Assembly (NCBI RefSeq): GCF_018687715.1
Contig: NC_056766.1
Span: 13,650,001-13,714,000, forward strand
Direction: 5' to 3'
DNA from: Carya illinoinensis
Taxonomy: Eukaryota; Streptophyta; Magnoliopsida; Fagales; Juglandaceae
Length of the DNA stretch: 64,000 nucleotides
The notes under the pieces: generated by a model
The model's input: only the letters and a program-made list of their open reading frames with translations
Told to the model about the DNA's origin: nothing
Databases searched by the model: none
Program-made: the position numbers and the translations under genes
Shown: positions 21,760-33,637 of the stretch, piece by piece
Numbering within the stretch: the stretch's first letter is position 1
Layout of the letters: each line of letters begins with the position of its first letter

Positions 21760-24700
21760 TTAAACCAAGTCTTTAATACAGTGGGGAATGAAATCAAAAG
21801 AAGTGGTGTAACCATTGATGCTTAACACATCCTTACTTAAGGCATGAGCAATAGAATTATTTGCTCTCACAGTATGCCTTGCTGACCAAGTGGAAAAGGA
21901 ATTAAGAGTTGATCTTGTGTCTGTAATGAGCTGGCCTGTGTATGTTTGGACTTCAATTGATGAGTTGAGGCCTGACACAACCTATAGTGAATCCCCTTCT
22001 ATGATGATGTCTCTATGACCGATAGCCTTGCAAAATAAGGAGGCTTAGAGTCCTGTAAATGCTTTTGCCATGAGTGGATCAAGGAATAAATCGTGCTGCA
22101 TTCTAAGAGTAGCCAACACTTTTCCTTCCCAATCCCTTATGACTGCTCCCACTCCCACTTTGCAGGTGGCTTTAGACAATGATGCATCCCAATTCAGTTT
22201 AACTTTACCTTGAGGTGGTGCTTCTCAAATTGTATGACGTTGACTGGAGTTTATCTAAGTCTTTCCCTGCTGAGGTATCTGCTAAAGTTCCTCAATTAGA
22301 TAAGATGATTGTTGAGACACCTTAGAAGGGTGTTGGAAGATTTCCTTAAACACCATGGCATTTCTCCTCTCCCATATGAACCACGAGGTAACGGCAAATA
22401 GCTTCAGTTCCTCTATGTCCAAGTCTTCTATGAAGCCTTCTACCAGTTCTTGGAAGTCTTCTACCAATTCTTGGAAGTGGTGGAAAAGAGGGCTAACTTT
22501 CTGAAGCTTCCTTATACTTAGTGTCCACACGTCCCTAGCTGAAGGACAGTTCCATAGGATGTGCTTAACAGTTTTTGGTTGTAGGCTACATATTGGACAA
22601 GCAGGATCCTCTATGGCTTTTCTTTTCAGTAGGTTGTCTTGGGTAGGAAGTCCATTAAGGCAGGCCCTCCAGAGGAAGGTTTTGGTAGCATTTGGGATGT
22701 TCAGGTTTTAAACTTTTGTCCAGGGGGGCTGGGATGATCTTGAGGTTGCGAATTGGCCATTCAGTTGTTCATCCATCTCAGTTAGTAGATGGTAGGCACT
22801 TTTGACACTAAAGTCACCCGAGGTGGTGCATTTCCAAATTCTCCTATCTGGTTTGCGGTATGGACTGAGAGGTATGGCAATGATACAATCAGCTTCTTCG
22901 TTTGAGAACATGGCATAGGCCAGGTCTCTCTTCCATTGTTTAGTAGTTCCATTGATGAGATAAGAGACTTTGGTGTCAGCCTGCAGGAACCTGATTGAGT
23001 TAGGGGATTTGAAGATCAATTGCCTTGGGAGCCATCTGTCATTCCAAATCTCAGTAGAAGCTCCATCTCTAATTCTCCATATCAAACCTTCTTTGAGTAG
23101 GGATCTCGCTGCTAGGAAGCTCTGCCAAAGGTAAGAAGAATTCTGGCCTAACTTAGTGGAGAGGAAGGAACTGTTGTTGAAATATTTTTCCTTGAGAACC
23201 TATGCAGCAAGGGAGTCTGGGTTGTTGACAATTCTCCAGCCTTGTTTGGCTAGAAGGGCTAAGTTGAAGTTGGAAAAATCCCTTAGTCCTAGGCCTCCTT
23301 GGCTCTTTGCTTTTTTCAGTTGATTCCAATGGATCTAGTGTATTTTGTGTTCCTGTGGTTGATGGCTCCACTAGAAGCTCCTCACCAGCTTGTTGAGTTC
23401 CTATACCAGACGTTTTGGGAGTTTGAAGATCCCCATGCTGTAGGTGGGGATGGCTTGGATGATTGATTTGATGAGAATTTCTTTCCCAGCTTGGGAAAGG
23501 AACTTGTTCTTCCAGTTTGAGATTCTTCCTTGCACCTTGTCTAGAATTTCTTTGAAAGATTGAGCTCGGGACCTACCTATGAGAGCAGGAAGGCCTAAGT
23601 ATTTTTCATATGAGGAAGTCCCCCTTATCCCTACTATACTGGTGATGAAAACCTTGGCTTCCTCTTTGGTGATTTTGTTGAAGTATATTGAGGTTTTTTC
23701 CTTGTTGAGCCTTTGACCAGAGGCAAGTTCATAGGTTTCCAGCAAGTTGTAGAGTCTGCTCCATTCTAAGGGGTTTGCTTTGCAAAACAAGAGACCGTCG
23801 TCTGAAAAAAACAGGTGGTTAATTGAGAGGATCTTCCTTCTGATTGGTAGGCCAGTGATAAGTCCATAGCTCTTAGCCTTGTTTAGCATACAACTTAGTA
23901 CTTCTTAGCACAAGATGAAAAGGTAAGAGGATAGGGGATCCCCTTGCCTCAGCCCTCTTGTTGGATGGAAGTTGTATTGCGGAGTACCATTGAGGATGAG
24001 GGAGTATGATACTGATTCTACACATCTCATAATTAGGTTCACCCATTTCTAGTCAAAACCAACTTGCTGCAGAACAAATTTTAGAAAAGACCACTCAATT
24101 CTGTCATAAGCTTTGCTCATATCAAGTTTGAGAGCTAGGAAACCATCTCTACCTTTCAATCTGGCCTTCATTGTATGTAGTGACTCAAAAGCCACTATTA
24201 TGTTGTCTATTATCAGCCTGCCTGGGACAAAGGTTGTTTGGGTTGGGGAAATTATGTCTGGAAGCACTAGTTTCAGCCTGTTTGCCAAGGTCTTGGCTAT
24301 GATCTTGTAGAGGACATTACAAAGACTGACGGGCCTGAAGTTAGTCACTAGGGAAGGGGAAGATTTCTTTGGGATCAGGGCAATAAGGGTATCATTTAGG
24401 CCCTTTGACCACTGGCCTTTGTTCAAGGCCTCTAGAACTGCAGAGGAGACTCGTGGTCCTATGATGGACCAATGGTCTTGGTAGAAACATGCAGGAACAT
24501 TTGGTCCAGGTGAGCCCAGAGGGTTCATGCTGAACAAGGATTCTTTTACTTCAATTGCAGTAAAGGGTCTAGCTAGGGTGGTGTTCATTTCATTGGAGAG
24601 TTTCCTTGGCATATCAATTGTGCATTCAACAATGCCTGTTGGGCTAGATGAAGTGAAGAGGCCTTGGAAAAAACTTTGAAAGATTTGGCTAATCCCCTTC

Positions 24701-25841
24701 TGACAAGTGATCTCATTACCTACTTCATCCTTGATGTTGCAAATGAGATTTTGTTTTCTTCTTTGACTAGCACATTTGTGGAAGAAAGAAGTTTTCATGT
24801 CCCCTCCTCTTAGCCAATTTTGTTTGGCCCTTTGCTGCCACTTAGTATTTTCTGCCACTAGCATCAAGTTCACCTCCTTCTGAAGCTTTTTTATGTCTGT
24901 GTAGAGGTGCCCCTCGTTAGTTTCTTTGAGGGAGTTGAGAATTGTCAATTTTTCCTTAATGAGTGCCACTTGGCTTCTCCTTATTTCCTTACTCCAGCTT
25001 TTCAATCCCTCTTGACAAAACCTTAAACCAGTGAGAGAGTCTATTAGAGGGCTTGACTGGCCTATTGCCTTGTCCCAGTATTGTTTGATCAGAGCCTCAC
25101 AGCCCTCTTTTTTGCTCCAGAGTGCTTCACACCTGAATGGCCTCACTTGTTTTGTTATTTTTGGGTTGATCTGGATTTGAACCAATAGGGGTATGTGATC
25201 TGAGGAGGTTGCTGTCAAGCGACAGACTAAGTTGTCCTCAAACTTGGCTATCCATGTGGTATTCCCAAGAGCCCTATCTAGTCTTTCTTTTGTAAATTGC
25301 TCACCCTCCCTATTGTATCCTAAGTCATTTAGGTCACACTGGTCTAGTACTGTTCTAAAGTCCCTGATTTGTCTGTAGGGTTTGAAAGCAGCCCTGAATT
25401 TTTCATCAATGTTGGTGATCTCATTGAAGTCACTGAATCAAAGCCAAGGGAAATTTGTTGTAGGGATTAGCTCTCTAAGTAAGTGCCAAGTTTCTCTTCT
25501 TTTGGCTCTGTTGGGTGGCCATAAAAGCCTGTGGTCATCCAGGGGGCTTTGTCACTAGGTAATTTGATGGTAGCTAAGATGTGCCAGTTGGTGTAAGTAG
25601 AAATTTTAAGCTCGATATTAGAGTTCTAGAGAAAGGCCAATCCCCCACTTCTACCCCTACTGTTTACAGTGAAGCAATAGTCAAAACCCAATTTATGCCG
25701 AATGGTCTCCATCTTGTTACTACTACACTTGATCTCGATAAGAAAGACCAAATGTGGGGACTTAGTCTTCACCAGTAGGTGAACTTCATGAATTGTCCGG
25801 GGATTCTCAAGCCCCCGGCAATTCCAACTCAAGCAATTCAT
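21760..25841 (-). pseudogene. LINE ORF2: APE-type endonuclease, reverse transcriptase, zf-RVT, RNase H
   Basis: ORF2 proteins nick the target and prime reverse transcription. ATG at 25841 begins MNCLSWNCRGLENPRT, the usual endonuclease start, with TATSSDHIPL near its end (about 25215). RT blocks include ALIPKKSSP, NFRPVSLCNVLYKIIAKTLA, LALKLDMSKAYDRIEW and the catalytic FSDD (23797-23808), which is intact. A zf-RVT region (MIWRIRDGASTEIWNDRWLP at 23085) and an RNase H tail to 21760 follow. Stops and shifts are frequent: TAG after AFL near 25625, TGA near 25437, TAG at 24049-24051, TAG before 23880 and others. So domain order is complete but the frame is broken in many places. Confidence 0.9.
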
Positions 25842-25882
25842 TTGGTATGGTGGGGCTGCTGAACAGCCTCCACCTTAGGTAC

Positions 25883-27321
25883 CTAATTTTGGCTCCTTGT
25901 AGGAATGAGCTTGGTTTTGGGTCTTTTAGTTCCATGGGTGTGAAACCTTGTCTCTATCAATGACGCGGATCTTTTGGCTTTGCTAAGAGAGAGGGTGGCA
26001 TTTTGATTATTAGTGATGTCTGAGAGGGTTGAGTTCTGGTTTCTTGCCTTCCTTTTCCAGGTGTTGCCTTTGGTAAGAGGGGTTTGCATTGGTCGTGTAT
26101 CATTGGTAGGGTTACCAGGAAAGGAAAGTTTTGGTTTCAAGGGAGAAAGAGCTTTACCCGGGATGGACTCAACAGTTGCCTTGCAATTGTCATATACATT
26201 AGAAGGGAAGAGTGTCTTGAGGGACAAACCTGTGCAATTTCCTTAGTGGGCCTGAGTTGGTCCTCGATAGGCTCTACAAGTATCCCAGGGTTTAAGGGAT
26301 CTACATGCATTCTCGGGTTGTTGGAAAGTTGTTCAGCTGGTGTGTCCCTACTCTGGCTTGGTTGACTAGGGATGGTCAGGGTTCTTTTTGAGGCATTGAC
26401 ACAGGCAGGCATGTCCTGCCATGCCTCCTCAACCACTTCTGTTGATTGTGACACCTCATGGCCCTCTCTCTGTTCACCTTCTCTCTCTGCCTGCTTTCAA
26501 GGAGGTGATCCCTGAGATGAGTACTCCGGTGTCCCTCCATATTTCTTCACAGGAACTTGAGGTGGGAAGGAGTTGGGAGCTCTCATCCATTGCCTGTACT
26601 GGTCTTGGGATTGGTTAGTCAGACCAAAGTTGGGACATTTGCCATTTACATGTTTGAGTAAACCACATTTGAAACAGAAATTGGGTAGGCGTTCATATTT
26701 GAAATGTGACCGAGATTGTTTACCTCCTAAGTTAACCATCCGACCATGCACCAGTGGCTTGGTGACATCCACGTCTACTTTGATTCTTAGGAAACTCCCC
26801 CACCCATGTCCCTGATCGTCTACTTCCACCGTATGGACCTTGCCAATTGCTTCCCCTATCCTTTCCCCCAATTGTCTGTTCATGCCTACGAAGGGGAGGT
26901 TGTGGGCTTGTACCCAGAAAGGCTCCAAGTTGAATTGCACTTCGATGGGAGACAAGTCACTCTCGAACTCCTTAAGGCATATACGGTGACAGTCGAAGGA
27001 CCAGGGCCTTCCATGAAGTACTTTCTTTTTGTCGGACAAAAGTTGGAACTCCAGTAAGAACTTGTTGGGACAAAATTCTTTGAAAGTTAGCCAACCGGAA
27101 GTATTCCATACCTTAGCCATTGTGTTTTTGAATGCTTCTCGGTTCAATGTTCTGTCATTTAGTATAGAGGCAAGGAGGCACAAGTTGCCTCTCGGATTGG
27201 AAGATAGTATGTCTTCATCTGGTAAGAATAGCTCCTGCTGTTCTGCTTCTGTAAGTTTCAGGGAGCTCCATCGTTGTGTGAGATCTTCTTTCATGGTGAC
27301 CCTCTCAAGACTAACGTCCAA
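25883..27321 (-). pseudogene. LINE ORF1: DUF4283-like domain plus CCHC zinc knuckle
   Basis: ORF1 proteins coat the RNA. ATG at 27321 begins MDVSLERVTMKEDLTQRW. The DUF4283-like part includes RPWSFDCHRICLKEF and FWVQAHNLPF, followed by a zinc knuckle CFKCGLLKHVNGKC (C-x2-C-x4-H-x4-C) at about residues 217-230. The first 274 codons are open to 26497. The Ser/Pro/Lys-rich C-terminal region continues with shifts to about 25883. ORF2 starts about 40 bases later. Confidence 0.88.
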
Positions 27322-27405
27322 GAGACTAGAGCTTTGTCAAGCAACAAAGCGGAAAACCTCACTCAACAAAGGAGGGCCTACTTTTACAATCAATTATATT
27401 AATTT

Positions 27406-28036
27406 AGTATTAGTGTTACTATATCATTATTTTATATATGATTATTTAGTATAATGATTTATATACTAATTTATAGTATTATACATAGACTTAAAGTATA
27501 ATACTAATAGTAATATAGTATTAGATTATTAGTATTTAGTATTAGGTCATAAAATTTAAATTGTATTAATATAATAGACTATATATATATATGTAATAGA
27601 CTAATAGACTATATAGTTATACATAATAAATTAAAGAATATAACAACGCAATATAGTATTAATACTATAAGTCTATATTAGACTATTAGTATTAGTGTAT
27701 ATATTAGTAATAGTTATAGCTATATAATATATTATACTATATAATAATATTAATATTAGACTATTATTATAGCTATATATTAGTATTAGTTTTGGTGATT
27801 TAGTATAACTATATTAGTATGAGTATAACTATAGTCTATATTAGAATATTAGTATTAGACTATTAGTATATATGTGATTATTTTTTATGTGATTAATGAT
27901 TATAAATAGACAAAGTATTTTTTATGTAATATTTTATTAGAATATTAGTATCATTATAAATATTAGTATTAATTAGAGTGATTATAAATATTAGTGATTA
28001 TTATAACTATATTATTAATAGACTATAGTGATTATT
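27406..28036. repeat. AT-rich tandem repeat block of the hAT element, middle part
   Basis: Same TATTAGTATTAG-type repeat as 21120-21729. The stretch 27610-27900 closely follows 21200-21540 in order of words, including GGTGATTTAGTATAACTATA. Confidence 0.75.
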
Positions 28037-28051
28037 TTATATGTGATTATT

Positions 28052-28614
28052 ATTTTTTTTTTTTTTTTTGAAAATGTGAATTCATTCATTCATCATAACG
28101 AAGTTACAAACGTGACTTATAAATACAGAAAAATCCAAACTATAAGCCAAACTATGCATCAGCACTGGAGCATCCCTGCACACAAAGTGACGGACTTTGT
28201 CTTAATTTCTAACCTCTCTAAAAAGAGAGAGCACTCTATATAAATCAGAATGACCAGCCCCTTCCGTCCTCTTAGGGAGGTGGAATAAGGGACACTACTA
28301 CTTTGAACACTAAGTCCAAAAGCCTATACCTAAAAATTACTAATAAACTACATAAACTACACTGCAAAACAAAGAAAAAAACCACAAAACCACGTAAAAC
28401 CAAGCACCGGCGTGAGCCCGGCGGCACACCCACCCCAGGCGTCAGCATTAGGAGCCCAAGAACAGCACGAGTACCCAACTCGCGTACGGACCACACTACC
28501 TCCACTACAAAGGTCGGCCATACGTCCACCGGCCATAACATCGACTGCCATACTCCACTAGCACCAGCCCAAAGCTGTGTCCGAACAAAAATGCTCGAAA
28601 CTCCGCTCAGTTTG
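28052..28614 (-). mobile_element. 563 bp poly(A) retroposon with 15 bp target duplication, SINE-like or truncated LINE
   Basis: A 17-base T run (28053-28069) marks a minus-strand poly(A) tail. The 15 bp TTATATGTGATTATT occurs at 28037-28051 and again at 28615-28629. The body is more GC-rich than its surroundings, which shows it is foreign to the AT repeat. Its longest minus-strand frames have no recognisable domain. I see no clear Pol III A or B box, so it may be a 5'-truncated LINE end, a processed transcript or a long SINE. Confidence 0.75.
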
Positions 28615-28629
28615 TTATATGTGATTATT

Positions 28630-28830
28630 TAGTGTAGTGATTTATATACTAATATTAGTATAGTAATTTAGTATTAGTTTATTATAGTTTATACATAGAC
28701 TGAAAGTATAATATTAATAGTAAATTAGTAATATAATATTAGACTATTAGTATTTAGTATTAGGTCATAAACTGTAAATTGTATAAATATAAATTATATA
28801 CTAATATATATAATTTATATTTATCTACTG
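28630..28830. repeat. AT-rich tandem repeat block of the hAT element, right part
   Basis: Matches 27450-27590 in word order (TTTATATACTAAT, TACATAGACT, TATTTAGTATTAGGTCATAAA). Confidence 0.7.
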
Positions 28831-29154
28831 ATGCCTTATGTACTTATAAAAAAAATATTGAGAGTTTTAAGTTTAATAGGCCATCAAAGATTCAAAATTT
28901 AGTAATAATATTTGACTATCTGAGTAATTTTTATTCTTCTTAGTTCTTACTTCTTATGATAAAATGTTATTAATAATATATATTTATAATATTATATATT
29001 TAAAGCATATAATGAATTAAATTTTTATGTTTAAGATTAAACATTTATTTTATAAATTATAATAACATTATCTTATATATAATTATAATTTATATTATTT
29101 TATATAATATAAAACATATTATATATAATATTAATAAATAAATAAATATATAAA

Positions 29155-29321
29155 CAGTACCGATCCTGTCCAAAAGTAACCTGAACCTGAACCGGACCAG
29201 TCCCTGCCGGTTTTATGTTTATAAAAATCGATACCGAACTGGAACTATCCAAAACCGGCACAATCGGGCCGGTCCGGTCCGAACCGGTTTTCCAATTTGC
29301 CGGGTTTTTTTTACACCCCTA
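29155..29321. repeat. right subterminal repeats and terminus of the hAT element
   Basis: GAACCGGACCAG, GGGCCGGTCCGGTCCGAACC and similar words mirror the left end. The terminus is TTACACCCCTA. Confidence 0.75.
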
Positions 29322-30024
29322 ATGAAGGCTCTCTTGTGAGGTGATAGTGTGGTATCACTTGTCATTGTTGGGGAGAGTTTCCAGAAGGAAGCTGAAGAGG
29401 CATGGAAGTTGGAACTTGAGAGAAACCCAAAGGGCATGCACAGTGACCATAGAGGAAATGATTTGGTTTTGTCATATGTCATACATGCAAAAATGGAAGG
29501 TGAAGAGACTTGTCTTGGGAAAGGACAAGATCTTATTGGGAAGAAGAGGCCACACGCCTACTAGAGTTTTTAGAAGGAATCTTGTAGAGGATCCGTTGAG
29601 GTGGATGGCTAGGGCCAGAGAATTGGTGCAATTTGTCACCCTTGTGACCAATCACACAATATCCAAGACATTGGTGGAAGAAAATCTTCTTGGGAAAAGA
29701 TGGGTGTTTTGGCCACCATGCACATACCCACACTCCTCACATGCCACTTGGCACGCATGCACAGATGGAGGAGATCGAGGAAGATCCTAGATAGATTAAA
29801 GACCTTTTTGTCATGAGGTCCATTGAACCAAGACATAAGATGGAGGGAAAAAGAGGAATGGAGGTTTCAATTTTGGAGGAGGAGGCGCCATTTGTCCAAA
29901 AGTTCAATTGTGTTCCCAACACAATCAAATGATGGGGAAAGGGAAGAGGCTTAAGGTTGAGGTGCCACTTGACATCCATGCAAATGAGCTTGGCTTGTGC
30001 AAGAAGCTTCTCTTTTTTTTCGTC

Positions 30025-30033
30025 TATAAAAAG
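30025..30033 (+). promoter_or_regulatory. TATA-box-like element on the strand opposite to the LTR
   Basis: TATAAAAAG on the plus strand is followed by a C/T/A-rich leader-like stretch (30040-30180) and a GGTAAG donor-like word at 30187. It lies inside the minus-oriented 5' LTR, so it would drive antisense transcription. This is inferred from sequence only. Confidence 0.35.
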
Positions 30034-32118
30034 TGGAGGACACTGACAAACACAATTTTTTAGTCACTTGTAGGATTTCTTTTGTCAAGCATTCAACCAC
30101 CACATTTCCCTCTACTTTCCATCACTTTATCACCACCCAAACACCATTCACGTTACTCTCTTCTCTTTCAAATACCATTTGGAGGGTAAGCAAAGATAGA
30201 AGATACTTTTAAGGAGAGAATCACATAAGGTATGAAGCCAAAAACCATTTTTCCATTTCACCACACACATAGGGCCATGAGAGGCAAGTTTCGATTTTTA
30301 GCAAGTTTATCATGAACTCATGCTCTCTCTTACACACACATTTGAGCTAAAGGAAGTTAGCTCATGTTTTGTGAAGTTTCTCACATGAGCTCACACATAT
30401 ACACACACGGTTTTAGGGTTTTAAACTAGAGTTCAAGTTAATGCAAATTTTGGACTTAAGCAATGGAGGTCCGAAATATTGGGAGCTTTTTCCTTAGACT
30501 AGATGTCATGAGCTTAACACATACATACACAGGTTAGAGTGTAACTAACCAAACCTAATAATTTTCGTAGAAATATTTTCAGCTTGTTTGTTTATCGATT
30601 GTGGAATTTTGTAAGTAAATTTTGAACTGTACTTGATATTTTATGTATGTACAATGTGAACTTACTTATTGTTTGGTTGCACGATTATGCTTAATGAAAT
30701 GATGTTCTTCCATGTATTATGATCAGATCCATTGTATGAATGTTTAACTTATGATTAAAGTAGTTATTGTGTTGGTTTATATCATGAAAATGGAATGAAA
30801 GGCTATCACTTGGGTTTCGGATTTGCATAATTTATTATATGCTCATGGAGGTTATTGCATTACCGAATCTTTTATATGATGCTATCCAAGAAAATGATTG
30901 TTTTTCCATGAAATATACTCACTCATATGTTTTGGCCATAAATGGTGGTTCATTGTCATTTTATGTCATGAAAATGGAGTGGATGGCCATGTTTAGGGTT
31001 TCAGATTTTCGCATGATTTTAAAATGTTTATATAGATGGTTGCATTACCTAATCTTTTAAAGGATTAAACTCAAAGAGATGCTTGTTTTTCCTAAGCATG
31101 TTCACTTGTATGTTTTGGCTATACATGTGGATTTCTAGATAAAGTTTTGTTAAACACATTAGAAGATTCTAAGTTTATGAAAATGGGTGTAACATGTATT
31201 TAAGACTAAGAGGTTTTGGCTATGACCATAGATGAAGGGTTAGCATGTTGTGATTAAAGTTGTAAAGGCATAAAGTTTATTCTCATGCTTGTTTGTGATT
31301 ATGAGTTTCGGCCATTGCATGATACATGTGAAGTGATGAATGTTCATTTTTGTTTGTCAATCGAATGCCTTAGTATTTATGATTAAGAACATGTCTGCAT
31401 GTTCTAATATTTTCAAGCTGCAACATGGGACGTATATGCATGTGCATGATTATTTGCTATATGGTCATGATTAAGTTTCGGCATTTGCATGTGTCCTATG
31501 AAAGTATAAAATTTCATAATCCATGTCACATGTATTGGGTTTTGTGAAACTTCTCAAAAAGAAAAAGAGTCTTTTAAAGTCTTATCACGACCCCAAAAGC
31601 TAGGACGGGGAAATGCCCTAGTGAAATTCCTCTATCTACTCAGGATTGTCTAAAATGGAGTGGTAACTCCTGGGTCGACGAAGTATAGTCGGCGGACCTC
31701 GAATGGTTCATAAATGAAAAGGATACTGGAGCAGAGTTGCACCTAAAGCTAGTGGGTGCCCTATGGTGAAGGTGAAAAGTGAACTACCATAATAATAATG
31801 ATTAAAAGTAAGACGTAGTCACCAAGGTCAAAGCGGGCCAATGGTTGATACAGTAACTAGTGCAGAACACATGGTGCATAGAAGAGCCATGAGGTATCCA
31901 TTTATATGTTAAAGTCAAAGATTAAGGCCTTGAACACTAAGTCATGCTATGCTATGTTTTATGAACAAGGACTTGAGCTTACATGTATGTTTCAATGAAC
32001 AAGTATGAAATGATGAAAAAATATTTTATGAAAAAAAAAAGGTTATGAAAAGTTTTGATGCACGTGGTCTTTTTAAAAGTCAGATGCACAAGTAAAGTTT
32101 CATGTCGATGCATTCATT

Positions 32119-32613
32119 TTGAGTTTGCTTACATATGCTTATGATATCTGTTACATATTATTTGTTTACTTACTAGATTTCTCAAAATTTCATTGTGGTA
32201 ATTTACACTACCATTCCCCCATCCGGAATGGTAGAAGCAGTGACAAGTATGTGAGACCCATGAGTATGGACGAGATTAGTGAATTGGTGGAGGATGAGTT
32301 TACTGTGGAGGCTTGCCATCACTTCACTTTAGACCTACATAGGGTCATGGCTCAGCGACTCAAGAAAATCTTAGTGACCCTTAATGAGTCAAATGTCAAC
32401 ATTTTGTCCCTAGATCCTAAGAAGATTGTGAGATTTAAGGATGATATGAATTTCGTATTGGGATATCTTAAGAAAGCCCGAGACTCTATAGTAGAGACAA
32501 AGGAGGTCGCTGCAGAGTTGGGACTACTAGCACCAGACCCCCAGAAAACCAAGGGAATCTTCTTAAGTCTAACGGAGGATGGAACTTTGGTTTTGGTCTA
32601 TAAGACCTTTTAA
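32119..32613 (+). other. 164-codon open frame antisense to the gypsy LTR, function unknown
   Basis: A plus-strand frame of 164 codons inside the LTR. It includes HCGNLHYHSPIRNGR and a charged, helix-like C-terminal half (RPMSMDEISELVEDEF, LDLHRVMAQRLKKILV, KKARDSIVETKEVAAELG). An acceptor-like TTACTTACTAG lies at 32166-32176, just before the HCG segment. A second LTR has HCGSPNYHSP in the equivalent antisense frame (39405-39365, minus strand). I do not recognise the protein. It may be an antisense LTR-encoded product, a captured fragment or chance. There is no evidence of translation. Confidence 0.3.
32208..32234. repeat. 9 bp inverted repeat shared between LTRs
   Basis: CTACCATTC and GAATGGTAG flank a 9-base loop. 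The same arms flank a 5-base loop at 39351-39373 in the other large LTR. Confidence 0.75.
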
Positions 32614-32922
32614 GGATGGATGATTTATTTTGATAACACTTGATATGATGGTCCCATGTTTTAGGAGTTTCTTTCGGATCAATTAAGTCCTTTGATGGCT
32701 ATTATGAAAGTTTTTGTTTTGCAATTTATGTGCTTCGGTACCATAATATCTTGCTTAAACTCTTTAACCTAATCAGAATTTTCATTGCGATATACTGCAT
32801 ACTGTTAGATTAATTGGTGCATCGTATCTTAACTGTCATGTACGAGGGGTATGTAGCATTGTGTTACATATCCTGATACTTCAATTATTGTTCAATCTCA
32901 AACTAAGGCTAGGGGCGTCACA

Positions 32923-33637
32923 TTATGGCACACCACCCCTCAATAAAGGTCCTGATGAGGTTCTGTAGTGCCAAGAGTACAAGTCAAATGGTCAACACCC
33001 AGGATTTGTTTAGATTTGGCATGCTTTGTCCAGATGGAAGTGCATATATCAAGTTTCAAATATAAAATTTTCAGTGGAAAAATAGGGGCTTAGTTGGTAC
33101 ACTAGACCTTATAGTACCAGAAGTCAAAAATATATCATAGAAATCATTACTGTCATTTCTCATATATATTAACTTAGGGTGTCCCCAAAATAGTTTGTTC
33201 AACGCCTAACGGGCGGCAAACAAAATACAAGTGGTCCCCCTTTAGAAAGTACTAAGTACAATTCAAAATGATGCATGGCTTATATGATAGAGACAAACCT
33301 ATGTCCTCAAGGTTCGGGCAGGCTCGGCTCTTATTCTTCGGGCATCACTCGTGGTTCTACTCTACATTAAAGTCTATGGTTCCGATAACGAAGCCATAAG
33401 TAGGTTACACAACTATTTCAAATACTACTAATGAGAGATAATTCTCCTAAAGATGCAATAAACCGTTAATAGAAATAGTGGAAGGACCCCAACACAGGTA
33501 AACTCTCACCCAGAAATAAATTTTGCATCTAGGAAATATATACCCAGTCGACCAACTTGAAGACACCAACATGTAATACCCTAGAAGATTTTACATCCTA
33601 ACTATCAGCTGAGGCCAAGCACGATACCGCCCTACCC
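32923..33637. other. unrecognised spacer right of the LTR
   Basis: No coding similarity recognised. TGTAATACCCTAG at 33571 could be the start of another LTR, but no partner end was found. Confidence 0.3.

Larger units (their letters stand above)
21730..27394 (-). mobile_element. L1-type LINE, near full length (5.67 kb), 11 bp target duplication
   Basis: The element has a short poly(A) tail seen as T's at 21727-21734 and is flanked by TATATTAATTT at 21719-21729 and again at 27395-27405. The minus strand carries ORF1 (nucleic-acid-binding) and ORF2 (endonuclease, RT, zf-RVT, RNase H). The right boundary lies about 70 bases before the ORF1 ATG, so the 5' end seems complete. It is inserted in the AT-rich tandem block of the hAT element. 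Confidence 0.88.
16345..29321 (-). mobile_element. hAT-superfamily DNA transposon with nested insertions
   Basis: The ends are TAAGGGTGTAA (left) and TAGGGGTGTAA (right, inverted), typical of plant hAT elements. The 8 bp flanks AAAAAGGC (16337-16344) and ATGAAGGC (29322-29329) match at 6 of 8 positions, the duplication size of hAT insertion plus decay. Both ends have subterminal CCGGTTCGGTCCGG-type words. A degenerate hAT transposase lies on the minus strand. After subtracting a LINE (21730-27394) and a retroposon (28052-28614), the original element is about 6.7 kb. It is inserted in a gypsy LTR: the LTR words just left (CATGTGTCATACATGC) and just right (GGCTCTCTTGTGAGG) are contiguous once it is removed. 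Confidence 0.85.
16091..32922 (-). mobile_element. long 5' LTR (about 3.85 kb net) of the chromovirus-like element, split by a hAT transposon
   Basis: The minus-strand LTR starts TGTGACGCCCC at 32922 and ends GGTTGTCACA at 16091, beside the primer-binding site. Removing the hAT insertion (16345-29321) and one 8 bp duplication leaves about 3.85 kb. The LTR resembles other LTRs in the window that start TATGACGCCCCC (38938) and TGTGATGCCCCC (34769): all contain ...CTCAGG...TTCACTAG or similar and a conserved GGGTCGTGAT block (31591 region, 40166, 35677). The 3' LTR of this element is not present, because the internal region is truncated at 14797. Confidence 0.72.

Noticed and set aside
26013..27454. 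Plus-strand frames opposite LINE ORF1
   Set aside because: Shadows of the minus-strand ORF1, which has a clear zinc knuckle and DUF4283-like motifs.
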